Positions 8,162-20,390 of a stretch of DNA of 64,000 nt are shown piece after piece. The notes under the pieces are model-generated. The model was not told the origin of the DNA. It worked only from the letters and a program-made list of their open reading frames with translations, and made no database searches. The DNA comes from Atkinsonella hypoxylon. Taxonomy: Eukaryota > Ascomycota > Sordariomycetes > Hypocreales > Clavicipitaceae. The stretch is taken from the NCBI GenBank assembly GCA_000729835.1, contig JFHB01000117.1, positions 1 through 64,000 of the forward strand. The letters are read 5' to 3'. Both the position numbers and the translations under genes were made by a program. How positions within the stretch are numbered: position 1 is the stretch's first letter; each line of letters opens with the position of its first letter.

Positions 8162-10177
8162 TCATTTCGTCTGCTTCCCATTACTGCCATTCTTCTCCTT
8201 CTCTTGTGACTCCCTCTTCAAATGTCGCCGCCTCCAGCTCTCTTGTCCGTTCTTTTGGGCGTCAGATTGCACAGGCCTCCCCGAGCGACTTCTCGTTTCG
8301 GGCTGCGAAACAGGTATCAAATCATCTGTTGCTTTCCTGCTGCTCTCAACCCTGTCCTCCGGCAGCAGCGCGGCGATTCTGCTCTTCCTCTTCTCTGGCG
8401 TGCCGAAAATCTCCTCATGGCCAAGGAACTTCTTGTCCTTGTCCACGACATGCCCGCGCACTTTGAACATGGCTCTATCATATTCTCGTAAATGCTCTTG
8501 CCGCTGAGTTTCAAGGTGTTGCAGATTTTTCGACAGCTCGTCGTGGACACTGTCCTTCGTGTCTAATTTGATGCTGCGAATCACTTCTCGATATCCAACA
8601 GCCTGTTTTTGATGGTAATCGGCTTGTCGCTGATGTTTGCGAACTCTTTCAGGTACTTCCGGTGATGTCGGTTCGACCCCGCGGAAGATTGGACTATTTG
8701 CCGGGCAGAGACGCCAATGTCGTCGGGCTTGCTTGAACTCCCTAGTCTCTTCGGGTGTTAGTTGTCTTTCTCGGGAGAGCAGGATGTAGCGCCAAAGTTG
8801 AGCCCGACCTGGACGCCTCATCTTGATCTTCCTGCTCGGTTCTACGCCTTCCATCTTGTAAAGCTCCCGGATCATGTACAGGCTTCCCGTGACGATGATC
8901 GGTCCCTGGCCCGCGCGGTCACACGCCCATTGTAGGCCTCCGCGAATACCTCCGTCGCCGTCATAGAGTCGCGATTCATCTGTAATGATTTGGGCGGCTA
9001 CAGCACGACCCAAGTCGGCTGGAGCGGGTGGCGGATCATTGGGTTCCTGTGTGTACTCAACGAAAGCAAGGTTATCTTGAGGAAGAATCAAGGTTTCAAT
9101 CATGCTGGAGAATGGCTTCGACTTGCTGGAGGAAAGCCCCATTACCCAAGTGACTGGCTCATCCCCTTGCCGGACATTGGCACTGACGTATTTAGCTAAC
9201 GCTTCCACTCCAAGCATATTATGCGCTCCATCTACCAGAATAGAACTTTGTCGGGAGCCATTGGTGAGTCCCAACACGCTCACCTTTTCCATCCTCCCGG
9301 GCAATTGTGGTTTCATTGACAAAAGTTTGTTCACATCAATCTGCAGGTGAGGGAACAGCTTTCGAAATGCCAGACTCGCACAGAGTAAATTCTGCTGCTC
9401 ATAGTCTTGCAAGTTGAATCTTGATTTGTCAAGACCCTCAATAAGGGGTAGAGCTTTGGATGAGAGATTAATCTGCGTCCCTACATGCTGCGCGTGCTCC
9501 TTGAGGATATTAAGCACTGTCGAGGAATTAGTGTGGTCGACGATGCAAGGCACGCCGGTCCGCATGATACCGGCCTTGACCTTGGCAATTTTCTCTATCG
9601 TGTTTCCAAGATATTCCTCATGATCCAAGTCAATCTTAGAGATGACAGTGACAGCTTTCTGTTTCATGGCATTGGTAGCATCGGTGGCGCCTCCCATCCC
9701 AACTTCAACAATGCCATATCGGACATTCATCTTGTTGAAAACACGAAATGCCGCTGCAGTTTCCAGTTCGAACGGCGTCAGGTCTCCGGGATCCTCTCCT
9801 ATAGTGAACGTCCACTCTGATGCGACTCGTTTGAAAGCTTCATTTACATGTTTGAGCTCCATCTCATGCATGCGCTTATTCACATAAAGCCCGTTAATGG
9901 TGATGCCGTTGTGGCGCTCCGGTAGTGCTGGTGAGATGTATGTGCCATGGCTAATACCCGAGAGCTTCAGCATGCCGGAGAGGAGAGCACATATTGAGCC
10001 TTTGCCGTTTGTGCCCCCTACATGGACGCCAATCCATTTCTGGTCATCTGGAACAATCCGACTGATGCGTTCTAGGCCGAGCTTGATGTTGCGATGGGCT
10101 GTGGCGGCCTGTTTCCGAGCGGGCAGGACGGCCCTTATGCGAGCCAGGGCCCGTTGGACGTCCTTAGATGTTGGCAT
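8162..10177 (-). CDS. FOL3: Dihydrofolate synthetase (FolC/Fol3 family) with C-terminal extension
   Basis: An ATP-dependent Mur-ligase-fold enzyme that joins glutamate to dihydropteroate in folate synthesis, or extends folates with glutamate. The reading frame is intronless, 671 residues. Visible motifs are the P-loop GGTNGKGS (about 54-61), TPFELETAAAFRVF, VEVGMGGATDATN, DHEEYLGNTIEKIAKVKAGI, LPGRMEKV and VDGAHN, in family order up to about residue 455. The short linker after the P-loop resembles fungal Fol3 more than folylpolyglutamate synthase Met7. Residues from about 455 to 671 form an extra highly basic, helical region starting RRPGRAQLWRYILLSRERQL. That region is open in the same frame with no stop, so it looks translated. 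The reaction is inferred from family. Confidence 0.85.
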   Translation of the reverse strand: MPTSKDVQRALARIRAVLPARKQAATAHRNIKLGLERISRIVPDDQKWIGVHVGGTNGKGSICALLSGMLKLSGISHGTYISPALPERHNGITINGLYVNKRMHEMELKHVNEAFKRVASEWTFTIGEDPGDLTPFELETAAAFRVFNKMNVRYGIVEVGMGGATDATNAMKQKAVTVISKIDLDHEEYLGNTIEKIAKVKAGIMRTGVPCIVDHTNSSTVLNILKEHAQHVGTQINLSSKALPLIEGLDKSRFNLQDYEQQNLLCASLAFRKLFPHLQIDVNKLLSMKPQLPGRMEKVSVLGLTNGSRQSSILVDGAHNMLGVEALAKYVSANVRQGDEPVTWVMGLSSSKSKPFSSMIETLILPQDNLAFVEYTQEPNDPPPAPADLGRAVAAQIITDESRLYDGDGGIRGGLQWACDRAGQGPIIVTGSLYMIRELYKMEGVEPSRKIKMRRPGRAQLWRYILLSRERQLTPEETREFKQARRHWRLCPANSPIFRGVEPTSPEVPERVRKHQRQADYHQKQAVGYREVIRSIKLDTKDSVHDELSKNLQHLETQRQEHLREYDRAMFKVRGHVVDKDKKFLGHEEIFGTPEKRKSRIAALLPEDRVESSRKATDDLIPVSQPETRSRSGRPVQSDAQKNGQESWRRRHLKRESQEKEKNGSNGKQTK

Positions 10178-11454
10178 GATGGGCGAAAGGTGATGCGATC
10201 AAGACAAAGCAACCGGGCCCTTGTCAAGCTGGCTCACACAGGCGGCCGCTGGGCTATGGATTTTGATGTAGACGCTTCATGAATGACAGCCAGATCTCAC
10301 TGGCAAGGGTCGACTTAATGGTGGAGAAGCGATGTTGCCGATTGACAGTTTTCCTGAGGTGGTCAAAGTCTGAACGAACAGCGTAACTCCGCAGAGTTGT
10401 AATAACCCACAGTGGATTTGAAGTGGATGGGCGCGGCACCAGCCACAGCGCTTTGGCCAATCGGGCTAGACCCATCAGCCACAGCTATGCAAGAGTCTCC
10501 AACGCGCCACAGCCAGTCATCCAGCCTGCATTCGCGCCTCCACGCTTTCATGCCGTGATGCTGGGGACTAGGACCATATTAAGAAGTAGAAAAGGGTGAA
10601 TTCAGTAGGTCTCGGGGTAGCTCTTATGCACCAGGTAATTGAGGTTTTTCTTGTAACGTGGAATTAATACCTGCATTCAAGTGCCCTAATGTGCCCTAAT
10701 GTGCCCTGTTTCAACAACAACAACAACAAGACGTCAATATGCCTTGCTAGCGCGTTCGGCTCTCTCGTGCGGGTCTAAAAATGTCATGGAGCGCGCGCGC
10801 TTGCAATGGTAGCGCCTGGTAAAAATTTTTCAAAAATTAGAGATTAAAAATTGGCGCCGACAGGCTGCGGCATGCATGCTCGAGACGCGAGGCCGCGGAA
10901 GTGGTGTGGTCTGACACACTAGCTCGGCAGGTGCAGGCGACTGACGCGACTGCCGTCGCTTCCGCTTCCGGCTTCCGCGGCGCCGCCAGTCCCATTCCCA
11001 CTTCCACTCCCACTTCCACTCCCACTCTTGACCTCTTGACCTCTTGAACACGCCAATCCTCATCCTCTCCATCTCAGTCTGCGCCTTCGGCCGAACCTCT
11101 TCCCTATTCTCGCCATCCATCCGCGCCAGCCCAAGTCTTCCTTGTATTCTGACTTACGGCTCTGCAACTCATTTGCTTGATTCTTGCTGAGGTCCCTTTT
11201 CATATTATTATTTTCCCACGTCGTCGCGGGCCACAATCCGTGTCTTCTCCACTCCCGCAACGCATTGGCTTTTCCGTGAATTTTCTGCGACTAGTTACTC
11301 CGTACGCCCGCAATAACAGACTCCATCGCAAATATTCCTCTGGCGCTTGTTCAGCCACGCTCCGCCAGCGCACAACGCGGTGCAAATTGTGCACCAACTT
11401 GCATTTGCGCGACCACTCAATCGCTTTACCCTTCCTACACACCACGTACACATC
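10178..11454. other. Divergent intergenic region
   Basis: About 1.3 kb between FOL3 (minus) and the next plus-strand gene, so it holds both promoters. It contains three copies of GTGCCCTAAT-like units near 10680-10708, CAA triplets near 10714, a GC-rich block near 10860-10990 and tandem repeats at 10990-11049. One TACTCCGTA lies at 11296-11304. No gene seen. Confidence 0.6.
10990..11049. repeat. 12-bp and 9-bp tandem repeats in promoter
   Basis: About three copies of the 12-mer CCCACTTCCACT run directly into three copies of CTCTTGACC. The block is pyrimidine-rich on the plus strand and sits about 400 bp before the next start codon, so it may act as a promoter CT tract. Confidence 0.7.
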
Positions 11455-13463
11455 ATGGGTCTCCCGTAAGTCTCTTCGTGCGCTCCTTGCTGCAATGGCC
11501 TCGAGATCGTACGCAGCCAATACTGCCCATCATTGCACTCACGCTTTCGTCATTGCCGTCCCACCATGTTTCCTTCAAGTACCGTTCCTATTTCCGTCTC
11601 TTCTTGCGCCTCTGTATCATCTCTGTGTAATATTCCTTACAGTGTATTGAACATAGAGTGTCAGCCCTCCTGTCGCGCCCCTTACCCGCACAAACTCTTC
11701 TCATGCGCCAGCGTCCAATCATTAATAACACTAACGCCTTCCAATGTTTTTAGATTATTTGTTGAGCCAACTGCTTCAGCCTTATCAAACGAGACAACCT
11801 CCAAAAGCGGCGCAAGATCATCCCCGCACGCCGAATCGCGAAATGTGCCGAGCAGATCAGAGATTCGCGACCGACGCAACGGCATCAGACGCGCCGGCGT
11901 GCACTTCCATGATTCGATGCAAAGAAACACCCGCGAACGCTTTCGACCATGGGTCGAATCTTTACGAGCACAGGAACGGGAACAGGAACGAGCTGCCCCC
12001 TCGGCTACAGACCGTCGACCTAGAACGTTACGCGACGTTTTGCGAGACATGACTGGAGAGATGACTGGGGAGATGACTGGACGTGACGACCGTCGTAGAG
12101 AACTGGAAGATCGGATGACTACACTCTTTCGCACAAGCTGGCGCGACTCTCCCCAGCCTCCTCCCCCACCACCACCACCACCCCCACCACCTGCTCCTAG
12201 AGTTGAAGACCCCGAGAACATGTCAGATGACGTTGACCTGGGATGGTGGTCGATTGAGCATCAGTTGCCTTCGTCTCGACAATCGCATTCGGAACAGGTA
12301 ACTTACAATGGAACCCGCCAGCGTATCACAAGACTATGGAGAATATGCTAATAGATTACTAGCAACAGGCAGAATATGCAAATATGGCAGCAGAAATATC
12401 CCACACGACAGTTCCCTCCTTGTTTGGCAGGCCAGTGCCCTCAAGCGCAAGTGGACCACCACTGCCGCGTGCTGTCGCTACGCATAGAGGTGAACCGCCA
12501 ACTCCTCGACTTAGACATTGGCCTAGAAATCATCCTCGCCCGAGTCGTAGCCTCTCATCTCGACATCAGGTGCCCTCACGTCGTACCACAAGAGGTGTTG
12601 ATGGGCTCGGTGACAGGGACCGGAGCCTCAGTCCCGAAGTATGGGATACCCTCCTGTCCACACTAACCCCAGACCCCCAACCCCCGAGTGTCGGCTCCTC
12701 ATTCGCCTCTGTGGCAGCGTCACAGACAGCTGGACCGTCATCCCAAACACCATCTACTTCTCCGGACATTGCTGACGAAGTTCAGCTGGAGGGTGTTTGT
12801 GAGTCTGAGTGCGAGTGTTCAGACAATGAAATGGACACTGCCGATTATGGACACCCAGAATTTGCTCGAGTTAGACGTCGACGACAAAGATTGAGAAACA
12901 GGGAATCAAGAGACACTGCCAGTGGTATTCGAGGCCACAACCCCTATGGCATGTCGGAGCCATACCTCAGCAACATGGGCAGTATGGCTTCCGAGCCCTT
13001 TTCTTCGGCGCCTGTACACAATTCGCAGAGACGTAGAAACTTGGGCGATGGCCACACGACGGCGCAAATTAATGTGTTAAACGGATCTCTCACAATCTCC
13101 GAATCCACCGCGAGCATATCCTCTCCTGGAGACTCCTCTCAACGATTCAGTCCTCGTCCTACTCAGGAGTTCATCACGAGCGAATCTTTACTCGCACCTC
13201 ATGTAGGCGATACCGCTCAAGACGCAGAGAGTCTTATTAATCGATCACAACAAACCCAGGAGACACAAACCTCAGCGTCAACTGCCGGACCATCGCCTTC
13301 TGAAGAGGATTGGACGGCCGGTATGCAACGCATAGTCCTTAGTCTGGCACGGAGAGAAGATATTCCTGACGGGTGGTGGGCAGAGGCGGGTCTCAGTCGC
13401 ATCCTCCGACAGGATGGCAATAGCTCCACCCAAAACGGCAGTCGGAGTAGCGACATGTTTTAA
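11455..13463 (+). CDS. Conserved fungal protein, MGLPLFV family, unknown function
   Basis: A low-complexity, probably nuclear or cytosolic protein of about 549 residues. Three exons: 11455-11465, 11754-12297 and 12369-13463. The 11-base first exon encodes MGLP, and splicing yields MGLPLFVEPTASA, an N-terminus I have seen on many filamentous-fungal hypothetical proteins. The second intron joins SRQSHSEQ to AEYANMAAE. The body has an Arg-rich N-terminal third (LRAQEREQERAA), an MTGE triple repeat, a 12-residue proline run, Ser/Pro/Thr-rich disorder, an acidic block (ECECSDNEMDTAD) and a conserved-looking C-terminus (EEDWTAGMQRIVLSLARREDIPDGWWAEAGL). No catalytic domain is recognised. The first exon is tiny, so its assignment rests on the phase match and the known motif. 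Confidence 0.7.
11466..11753 (+). other. Intron 1 of the MGLPLFV gene
   Basis: 288 bp, long for this locus. GTAAGT donor directly after the 11-base exon, CTAAC near 11731 and a TTTTTAG acceptor. Confidence 0.6.
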
Positions 13464-14459
13464 TTACACGCGAGGCGGCTCAGAAAAGTGAAAAAATTGC
13501 CAGCTTGAAAGTATTTCAACTCTGTTTCTTCTCCCCCGAATCTTAGTCTTTATGACCAAATGCAGGAGGTGGATTTGAGATTTGAGGATGGCTATGAGGC
13601 GCGCACTGTCCTTCTATGGATGTCCCATGTAAGGAGTAGCAGAAGAAGCCTTCAGCGATGTATTTGATGTCTCCGGTTTTAGTGGACAAAAGTATGAGCG
13701 AGCATGGAAGACCAAGGCCCAGCGTGTATGCTTGAATATGTAAAGAGCAGATTTGGTCTTGGAATAATGTGGTTGTCATGGTGTGAATCGAGCAATAGAG
13801 CCGCTTGAATAATCCCAGGGCAACACAGTCAATAAAACAATCTCCAAGGGTATCCGGATTTGTCAAGCCCTCGGTCGGTCAGATAAACTATCTAAGGCAT
13901 TTGAGAGGGAAGCTTGATGTGAGGACAGGCAAGTACCACGGCCTGGCTGAATGTAGAGCAGCTGACCACCATGGTTTAAGGCAGGACGTACTGGTTGCAT
14001 TCCTGGCATCTGTCGTCCATAGCTCTCCGTTCGTCACAGCTACAGGCACACACTCGTGCCGTGCCAAGGTTGCTGCCAGCATTCGCGATCCGCCGATCTG
14101 CTTGCCAAATCCAGACCGGCCATCCAGGGTCTGTCCGAGCCTGGGGTCCCTAGTGGTTGTCAATTCTCCACAGCGATTGATGTCTTGCATGCTGGATCAG
14201 GGCCACGGCAATTTGTCGTCACGGCACGAGACGGCGCGGTCGAGCAAGATGCGTCTTGCGGCTCAGGGACTCGTCGGCTTCTAAGGAGAAATAGAGAAAA
14301 GAGTGGATGGTTTGCCGAACAGGCCGCATGAATTGGGCGTTTCAGCCCTGTCCGGAAAGAGCAATGGCTGGTCTTGCCTCCATTCCAGAGTTGCAGGCGC
14401 CTGCATGCGCCCCTCGCAGCTGGCATCGATGCTGGAAGCTGCAGTCTTCAGTGGTTGCG

Positions 14460-14500
14460 ACAGCGGCTGCTGTAGGGTCAGCGCCTACAGCAGCCGCTGT
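14460..14500. repeat. Perfect 17-bp inverted repeat with 7-base loop
   Basis: The arms ACAGCGGCTGCTGTAGG and CCTACAGCAGCCGCTGT are exact reverse complements around GTCAGCG. Four bases later comes a T6 run (14505-14510). No coding sequence overlaps it. Confidence 0.85.
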
Positions 14501-15328
14501 TCAATTTTTTACTGTAGTCTGTCTGCCTGACCAAGCCAGACCAGACGCCACATACCACCGTTGGTACGCTTGCGCCCACACGCATAGCGCACCTATGGCC
14601 CTGCAGACAGAGAGGCGAGCACGCAAAGTAAGCAAAGCAAGCTCGAGCTCCATGCTTGTTGCTTATTGACCTCTCCCTCCTCCCTTTCTTCCCTCCATCC
14701 ATCCATGGCATTTCATCCCGCCGCCCATTGACCCTCCACACCAAACGGTATCCCCATTCTCTCTTGGACTGGCTTGACCGGCTTGACTGGCTCATCTGTC
14801 GTTAATTATCCACTCCGGCCTGGTCCAATTGCTTACACAGGCTACGCTTGTGTGGTGTCTTCTCACCTTAATTCTCTGGCTTGGCTTGGACTTGCCCCTC
14901 GGTAGAGCTCCGACTAGATTATTCCTAGTATTTTGCTCACTTTTGTAACAGAATCAAGTCAATTCTACCCTGCCATCCGTTATTCGCCTTCTATGACTTC
15001 CTATGCTACCACCCTTCTCCTCAACAGACTCTCGGGCCCTTGAGTGCTGTCCTGTGCTTGCAGCCCATCTGCGTAGATCGCGGGCATTAATATATCGATA
15101 GAGCTCGCGTTAGCATCAGCCATACGACCCTCGATTCCGCCCTTCACATCACCTGGCAACATCACCTAGTACCGCTTGCACGCTCGAACACCGGTTCTTG
15201 CGAAATCACCAATCCCGCGGACGTGCATTTGTCCACCATAGCTCACCCTCTGACCTGTTTGACGCGTCCTCTTTTCTCACCGAAAGAACCTATGGGCCTG
15301 GAATGCCATCCTTCTTGGCTTACGACAC

Positions 15329-15364
15329 GGTCACCACAGTCACCACAGTCACGACAGTCACGAT
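15329..15364. repeat. 9-bp tandem repeat upstream of sepH
   Basis: Four near copies of CACCACAGT/CACGACAGT, ending about 115 bases before the sepH start codon. Confidence 0.7.
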
Positions 15365-15479
15365 CGAACATCATTTCGCCTAACAGTTCTCGATAACCGA
15401 GATAGCGTCAGGCGCTACGGCGCAGCAGATACACGCCGGCGGCACACACTGAGCGGTGAACTCACCACCACTCAGCGTT

Positions 15480-18400
15480 ATGCCGCCTGAGCGGCGATAC
15501 CACGTCAATAATGGTCGGCCAGGTGGTCACGCGGCTGTAGTGACCTCACGGGAGCGATCGGGCGTGCCTGGCACACCCTCACGCAAGGAGAAACAGCGAG
15601 ACACCTCAGCCGTGCAAGATCCGGGATTGAAAGATTACGTACGTTTGGACCTGACAATAGCTAGCGAATCTCTGAGTCGTCCTGCGAAAACCGAACGGAT
15701 GTCGACTGACATTGTGACTTAGCAACTGGGGGCATGTATTGGCAAAGGAGCGTTTGGATCAGTCTATAAGGCGTTCAACTGGAGTACTGGCGAAGCAGTT
15801 GCTGTGAAGCAGATTAAGCTAGTTGACTTACCTAAAAGCGAATTGCGGATGATTGAGGTGCGTTGTGACAAAGCACGACTTAATCGCTTCCAGAGAAATG
15901 ATTGCTGATGAAGCGGAATAGAGTGAAATCGACTTGCTCAAAAATTTATTAGTAGGTTTTCAAAGAACAGAATACTGCCATGCTTGATTTCTAACACTGA
16001 AGGACAGCACGACAATATTGTCAAGTACATCGGCTTCGTCAAATCGGTGGATTGCCTCAACATAATTCTGGAGTAAGTTTCCGAACCTTCTCTGCTTGAC
16101 AACAAAGACTTATACTCCCTAGATACTGTGAAAATGGTTCATTGCACTCGATTCTTAAGGCATACGGCAAGTTTCCGGAAAACCTGGTTGGAGTTTACAT
16201 GACACAAGTTCTCCAAGGCTTGCAATATCTCCATGATCAAGGTGTCATTCACCGAGATATCAAAGGCGCCAATATTCTGACAACCAAAGATGGAACTGTC
16301 AAATTAGCTGATTTCGGTGTATCGACTAGCACGCTGGCGGGCGGTCAAGACAAGGAAGCCCAAGTTGTAGGAACTCCGTACTGGATGGCTCCTGAGATCA
16401 TTCAGCTGTCGGGTGCGAGTTCTGCCTCTGACATCTGGAGCGTCGGTTGCACTGTGATTGAACTTTTGCAAGGCAGGCCACCGTATCACAATCTGGCAGC
16501 TATGCCCGCTCTTTTTGCCATTGTCAACGACGACCATCCTCCCCTGCCTGAAGGCATCTCGCCTGTTGGTGTTTCCACCCTCGTCTCCACCCCGTAACCG
16601 ACCACAATGTATTAACTCAAGGGCAGGCTGCGAGAGATTTTCTCATGCAATGTTTTCAAAAGGATCCAAACTTGCGTGTTTCGGCTCGAAAACTTCTGAG
16701 GCATGCCTGGATCGCTGGCTGTCGTCGAGCCGAAGCGCCTGTGTCCAAAGCACCCGACAACTTCAACCAGGCTGTTGAGGAGGTTAAACAGTGGAACAGG
16801 GCTCTGAATTCATCAGAACCGGCTCTGCGCTCCTCAACGGGATCAGAAACCACAGGCACTTCTGCCCGATTCGTGGGAGGTACTCCTGCGAAGGGCCCTT
16901 TCGGTCTGGCTAAACAAAGGCTTGGAGTTGAGGCCTTCAAGACGGTCGAGCTTCCAGGTACGTCGGCGTATTCCCATTCATGCTCGTTCGCCTATGGCCG
17001 ATGGCTGACTCTATGCAGACAATGACAACTGGGACGATGATTTCGTGACTGCCATCTCTCCCAGCGCATTGCAGCTTCCTCACTTGAAGCCTCAAGACAA
17101 CTTTGGAGGCTTGCTGTCCAGCGACAAGCTCAAGGCTTTCGCTTCAACTAACGACCTGACCCTTGATACAGACAACTACGATGACGACTTCGAAGGGGAA
17201 TTAATGACAATCAAGGGACCGGCACACCAACGGGACGATACGCAAGAGCAAACGCTTCGACCAGTCCCTCGAAAGGCAGCTACGAGCGTCGATGTCAAAA
17301 CTCACCAGCGTACGAGGTCGAATGCTGCGAAGGTCAGCACAGCAGCTGCTGGTCGCCCAGGACCCAGGTCGCCATCGAAGGGACATTTGGGGAACAAATT
17401 CGAGTTACCGTCCCGCCCTGATGTGGTTTATCGAGAACAAAGCGTAGAAGATTTCTCAGATTTATTTGTTGATAACGACAACGCTTTCAGTCGGATGAAC
17501 CAAGCTGTGAAAAGAGTAAGAAATCTTGGCAGGCTCGATTCTATTTTTGCTGGTTCGAACTAAGACATCTAGGGATCCCGTGCCACTGACGCACCGCAGC
17601 TCTTTCATCCATCCGATTTGACCAGTCTTCCTCGGTCTATGCAAGCTCCAGACGGCAGTATAAGGAAGCGACCACCTTCCAGGCCCTCAGTACTACCTGA
17701 TCGGCCGATGCGTCGCACTCGCTCCTCCATCGAAATTCAAAAGTTTGCTGAAGATGACGACGAAGACTTTTCAGATGTTTTCGGCACCAATGGATCCTTA
17801 GTCGAGAAGGAGGAAAGTGAGCGTGGTTCTGAGGATGGCGGGCTAATGCTGCTTTCAAAAATGTCGAGCAACTCTTGGCTCGGTGATGACGAAGATGAAT
17901 ATGACCCATTTGCTTCCATGGACCCTGGCTGGGACGAGATGGATCTTGAGGCAAATATCGCCAGAGATAGACATGCTCGTCTCGCCGAAAAGGTTGAAGA
18001 TCTTGTTAGCTCACTTAAGACTACCGAGAGTGACGATGTGTTATCAGAGCTGTCAGAGGATTTGGTGTGTCTTCCCAACAGAACGCTTAGAAGAGCCTAC
18101 GGCTAACCATGGTTGTTTAGCTTGGATTATTATGGGAGAACAAGGAGGTCAAGAATCTTATCCTCAGCGCTCACGGCTTATTGCCTATCCTCGAAATTCT
18201 AGAACCGTGCACGGTGAAGAGCAGGCAATACATGATTCTCCAGCTGCTGAAGGTGGTTAATGCGGTAGGTCACTGACTCTGGCGCACCCCCTGGCATAGT
18301 TCAATATGCTAACACTTGACAAGATCATCCTGGACGACGTTGAGATCCAAGAAAATTTGTGTTTTGTGGGCGGTATTCCCATTATTACCAAATTTGCTGC

Positions 18401-20390
18401 CCGCCAATATTCCGACGAGATCAGAATTGAAGCTGCTGCCTTTGTGCGGCAGATGTATCAAACCTCTACCCTTACACTTCAGATGTTCGTTTCCGCTGGT
18501 GGTCTGAACGTTCTGGTGGAGTTTTTGGATGAGGATTATGACAGCGCTCGCGATTTGGTGCTTATTGGTGTCAATGGCATCTGGAATGTCTTTGAGCTCC
18601 AAGGACCGACACCAAAGAACGACTTCTGCCGAATTTTCTCGAGGAGCAAGATTCTGTATCCCCTGGCTTTGGTCCTACATCGAGTCTTGGACGAAGAGGG
18701 CGAAGATGAATTGGGAGAACTCATAGAAGGGCGCATCGTCAACATCTTCTACCTCTTTAGTCAGGCAGAAAACTACGTCAAGGAGGTCGTGGCTGACCGA
18801 CAGGTCCTAAAGAGCGTGCTGAAGGACCTGCGACGAATGACACCACAACACCAAGTCACGATGTTGAAGTTCATCAAGAACCTCTCCATGCTCTCTACAA
18901 CCATTGAGTCGCTACACTCGGCTGACGCCATTGAATTCTTGATTGACTTGCTGAGTTACAGCATGAAGAAGGCGCGGAAACACTTCCGCGAGATGTGCAA
19001 CCAAGTTTTAAATACGTTATTCAATCTTTGTCGACTAAGCAAGGAGCGTCAGGAGGATGCAGCAGTAGGAGGCATCATCCCGCTGCTGCTGAGAATTATG
19101 CAGACCGACCGTCCACCGAAGGAGTTTGCGCTGCCCATCTTGTGCGACATGGCGCATTCAGGATCCAAGGGGCGGCGGTACCTCTGGCAAAACAAAGGTC
19201 TCGACTTTTATGTATCATTATTGACCGACCAGTACTGGCAGGTCACTGCCCTCGATGCAATCCTTGTATGGTTCCAAGAAGAGACGGCCAATGTGGAAAA
19301 TCATCTTATTGACGGTCATTTCACCCGCGCCATCGTAAGCTGCTTCAGCACCAACCGGCTCAACGCATTCGACTCGAATCTGCTCGAGCCTCTCCTGAAG
19401 CTGCTTCGTCTAAGCCCGTCCATCGCAGCATCCCTTGCGAAACCCGAAATGTTTGCAGGTATCGCACAACGACTGGGACACAAGAAACCTGTCGTACGAC
19501 TCAATCTGCTGAGGCTTGTTCGCATCATCATGGATGCTTGCGAACCCGGACTGGGAGGCGGTGATGGCTCGCGAACACTCAACAGCAGACAAGTCCGGTC
19601 GCTCATAGACACAATTCAAACACTTGCCGAGACCGATTCTGCCGTGCTTGTCCGCAACCTAGCCGCCGAGTTGGTGAAATCGCACATCAGCAGCAGCTCA
19701 GGCATGGTTCTCCGCCACGAAGGCAGTTTGTCATCGGCATCCTCGCAGGTCAGTTCTGCATCGTCGTCGTCACGACGAGGTGCTCGCCGCAACACAAGCT
19801 ACACGCCCCCGAGCCTCCAATCGTCCATGTCCATGCCGCAGACACCTACGCACCGCAGCCGCGCCAGTCTCGCCGGTAACAACGGCACTTTCATCGAAGT
19901 AGCTGCGTCGCCGCGCCGTACCGCAGCCGCCTCGGCCCTGGAGCGCGATGCCATGTATTATCTGCCGCGGAGCAGAGACACTGCCTCGTCTGGCATCGTT
20001 GGGCTTCCGACAACTCACCTACCGCGCCGAGTTAGCGGCGACTCGATGTCCTCCTTGAGCAGCAGTGCCTCGACAGCAGCAGGATCATCATCGACCGGCG
20101 CGCCCCTCGCCACTAAGAGTCGGCTCCCACGTACATCCCTCGCAGCCAGCCGTCAGTCCGGCTCGCCCTTTTCCGTGCTACGAGGCGATCCCGCTCCACC
20201 AATGGTTGTCCGAAGCAACAGCAGCGCGAGCAACAAGGAAAACAGCGAGACCTCAAGCACCGCTCACACCAACAGCAGCCACGTCGGCTCCACGCGACAG
20301 ACATTGTCAAGGGACGGCATGGCCGTAACAAATGCATCCGGGGCCAAGAGGCGGACAAGAGCATCAAGCCAAATAAAGTGGTCATCATGA
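15480..20390 (+). CDS. sepH: Septation initiation network kinase SepH (Cdc7/Cdc15-like)
   Basis: A STE-type serine/threonine kinase of about 1453 residues, orthologous to Aspergillus SepH and fission-yeast Cdc7, which triggers septation through the SIN/MEN pathway at the spindle pole body. Ten exons: 15480-15638, 15723-15857, 15922-15951, 16008-16072, 16123-16564, 16627-16957, 17019-17515, 17573-18064, 18121-18264, 18324-20390. The kinase domain spans about residues 54-310: GKGAFGSV loop, VAIK-type Lys82, HRDIKGAN with Asp175, DFG Asp193, GTPYWMAPE. A short acidic, Pro-rich middle (DNYDDDFEGE, FHPSDLTSLPRS) precedes an Arm/HEAT-like helical region, then a Ser-rich tail (SSASSQVSSASSSSRRG). 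Exon phases all agree. The donor after GISP is GTTGGT, weaker than the others. The start is the first ATG in frame before the kinase domain; a further upstream exon is possible. Confidence 0.9.

Larger units (their letters stand above)
13464..15479. other. Intergenic and sepH leader
   Basis: About 2 kb upstream of sepH with no supported gene. It contains a perfect 17-bp hairpin (14460-14500), pyrimidine-rich tracts near 14670-14700, and a 9-bp tandem repeat at 15329-15364. The last 600 bases have the pyrimidine-rich look of a fungal 5' UTR. Confidence 0.55.

Noticed and set aside
10680..10708. CCCTAAT-like repeats resembling telomere units
   Set aside because: Only three units with extra bases, and inside a normal gene-bearing region. 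Not telomeric.
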